5,371 nt of DNA from an uncultured Selenomonas sp. (GTDB lineage: Bacteria > Bacillota > Negativicutes > Selenomonadales > Selenomonadaceae). Made by a program: the position numbers and the translations under genes. Below the pieces are notes generated by a model. That model saw only the letters and a list, made by a program, of their open reading frames with translations, was not told the origin of the DNA and ran no database searches. The stretch's first letter is position 1. The number at the start of each line of letters is the position of its first letter. The stretch is taken from contig CALJPB010000324.1 in NCBI GenBank assembly GCA_937981305.1, forward strand, positions 1 through 5,371, read 5' to 3'. Of the stretch, positions 4,353 through 5,371 are shown piece after piece.

Positions 4353-5273
4353 TCATGCACCCGTGTTGACCCAGACGCCCGCCAGCTTGTTGCTCGGAAT
4401 CCAGAGATCGTGAAACTTGCGGTAGTCGAGCTTCCACGCGTCCGCCTTCTGGTTCGTGTCGGGGCTGAAAATGCGCACCTTGTCCGTCTTGGAGATCGCA
4501 ATCGGCGCACGGCGTGCCATGAGAATCCAGTTGATGGACTTCGCCCCCGTGTCCGCCTTGAAGCCGCCCGCCTCCTGTCCCGAACTCTTTCCGTCATTGA
4601 AAACGTATGCCGTCTTCATGCGCGCCGAGGGCACGGAGAGGATCGGGATCTCGTTGTAGGTGCGCACCTTCGTGTTGATCGTACCTGCCTTGAAGTCCGC
4701 AACGTCAAGATAGCGCGTCACATCCTTCGCCCCGTTGAGGATCGTGCGGACAGGCGTCGCCATGATGAGGACGAGCGGCTCATCCTCGCCGATGATGTCC
4801 TGCAGCTTCGTGATCTCCTCATCGAGCTTGCCGAGAATGTTGTCCTTCGTCGGTGTGAATGCCGCCGCCTCGTGCGATGCGCCCTTGGCGAGTGACGCAA
4901 TGCGCGAGTAGCGGTAGGCGTCGATCTCGGGCGCAACCTGCAGCCGCTGGAACTCGCCCATGACGTTCCCCGCCGACGCGATGAAGTTGCTCTCATCCAC
5001 GTCCATGGAGTCGAGGTGGAACGTACGCCCGCGATCCTGCGTCAGCTTGTAGTCGTCGTAGGTCAGCGTCACGGCACCCTGGTTGAACCCGTTGTCGCGG
5101 TCATAGCGTGCCATGCCCGTGGTCGAGATACGCGGCATACGCACGGTATCGCCGCCGTTGTACTTCACGTTCTGCGCGTTACTCTCCATCCAGCCCGATG
5201 TCGCCTCAATGCCCATCTGCTTGTCAAGCGACTGCTGGAAAATCTTTGCCATCTCAAGCGTATTGATTGCCAT
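4353..5273 (-). CDS. Phage major capsid protein, HK97-type fold
   Basis: The 306-aa product forms the shell of the head. The N-terminus MAINTLEMAKIFQQSLDKQM followed by ATSGWMESNAQNVKYNGGDT is typical of a widespread capsid family in Firmicutes phages. The block TQDRGRTFHLDSMDVDES (78-95) and EIDAYRYSRIASLA (116-129) correspond to the E-loop/spine region, and PLVLIMATPVRTIL with the later VPSARM to the A domain. The length suits a capsid without a fused protease or scaffold domain. The SD AAGGAG sits before AAGAATTT and the ATG at 5273. The next gene upstream encodes a probable scaffold, and the next downstream starts 11 bases after the stop. No delta domain is seen at the N-terminus, in line with a separate scaffold protein. 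Confidence 0.92.
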   Translation of the reverse strand: MAINTLEMAKIFQQSLDKQMGIEATSGWMESNAQNVKYNGGDTVRMPRISTTGMARYDRDNGFNQGAVTLTYDDYKLTQDRGRTFHLDSMDVDESNFIASAGNVMGEFQRLQVAPEIDAYRYSRIASLAKGASHEAAAFTPTKDNILGKLDEEITKLQDIIGEDEPLVLIMATPVRTILNGAKDVTRYLDVADFKAGTINTKVRTYNEIPILSVPSARMKTAYVFNDGKSSGQEAGGFKADTGAKSINWILMARRAPIAISKTDKVRIFSPDTNQKADAWKLDYRKFHDLWIPSNKLAGVWVNTGA

Positions 5274-5292
5274 AAATTCTTACTCCTTCCTC

Positions 5293-5371
5293 TTACAGTC
5301 CCATCGCTGTCTCAAACTGCTGCTGAACGCTCGGCGCAGGCGTACCACCACCATTGCCGCCGGGCGGGTTC
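5293..5371 (-). CDS. C-terminal end of a probable scaffolding protein (partial)
   Basis: Only the last 25 codons are present; the rest lies beyond the right edge. They read NPPGGNGGGTPAPSVQQQFE then TAMGL and stop at 5293-5295, 19 bases before the capsid start. A flexible Gly/Pro linker ending in a short helix is usual for scaffolding proteins of the GP20/DUF4355 kind, which lie directly upstream of the capsid gene and whose C-terminal helix contacts the coat protein. The frame is clear; the identity rests on this short tail and on position. Confidence 0.62.
   Translation of the reverse strand, partial: NPPGGNGGGTPAPSVQQQFETAMGL

Noticed and set aside
1..5371. CRISPR array, tRNA, rRNA or insertion sequence
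   Set aside because: No regularly spaced repeats, no tRNA-like cloverleaf noticed by eye and no transposase frame.

Overview
The window looks like part of an integrated, tailed (siphovirus-type) phage genome in a Firmicute. The major capsid protein, tail tube and neck proteins are all of kinds seen in Firmicutes phages. Ribosome-binding sites are strong AGGAGG types. The structural genes are GC-rich, which would fit a Negativicute such as Selenomonas or a relative; the host assignment is inference only.

Right two thirds (about 1976-5371): a leftward (minus-strand) late operon in standard morphogenesis order. It contains the C-terminus of a probable scaffolding protein (cut by the right edge), a 306-aa HK97-fold major capsid protein, a 62-aa unknown protein, a 148-aa HK97 gp10-like protein, a 125-aa probable head-tail connector, a 145-aa probable tail terminator and a 314-aa tail tube protein. 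The genes are packed with overlaps or gaps of a few bases. Several true starts lie downstream of the longest open frame, as Shine-Dalgarno (SD) positions show.

Middle (about 1310-1975): a visibly AT-richer island with small genes and dense regulation. A rightward 55-aa protein with two CxxC pairs flanking a membrane segment has its own terminator, like a phage moron. Divergent to it is a leftward 59-aa ribbon-helix-helix (RHH) repressor. Its near-consensus promoter is bracketed by a perfect 14-bp inverted repeat, presumably its operator.

Left (about 300-1310): downstream of the repressor lie a Bro-N antirepressor (248 aa) and a 60-aa unknown protein, closed by an intrinsic terminator. In the 111-bp gap between repressor and antirepressor a plus-strand extended -10 promoter points back toward the repressor, followed by two hairpins and a U-rich tract. 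This could make an antisense RNA of about 75-80 nt. The left edge holds the C-terminal end of a HicB antitoxin on the plus strand, and possibly a broken leftward reading frame.

The most interesting point is that small RHH repressor, then antirepressor, with a countertranscribed RNA in the gap and the whole set placed among late genes, repeats the logic of the phage P22 immI region (arc, ant, sar). It is built here from different protein families. This may be an undescribed immI-like switch; the antisense RNA is the least certain part.
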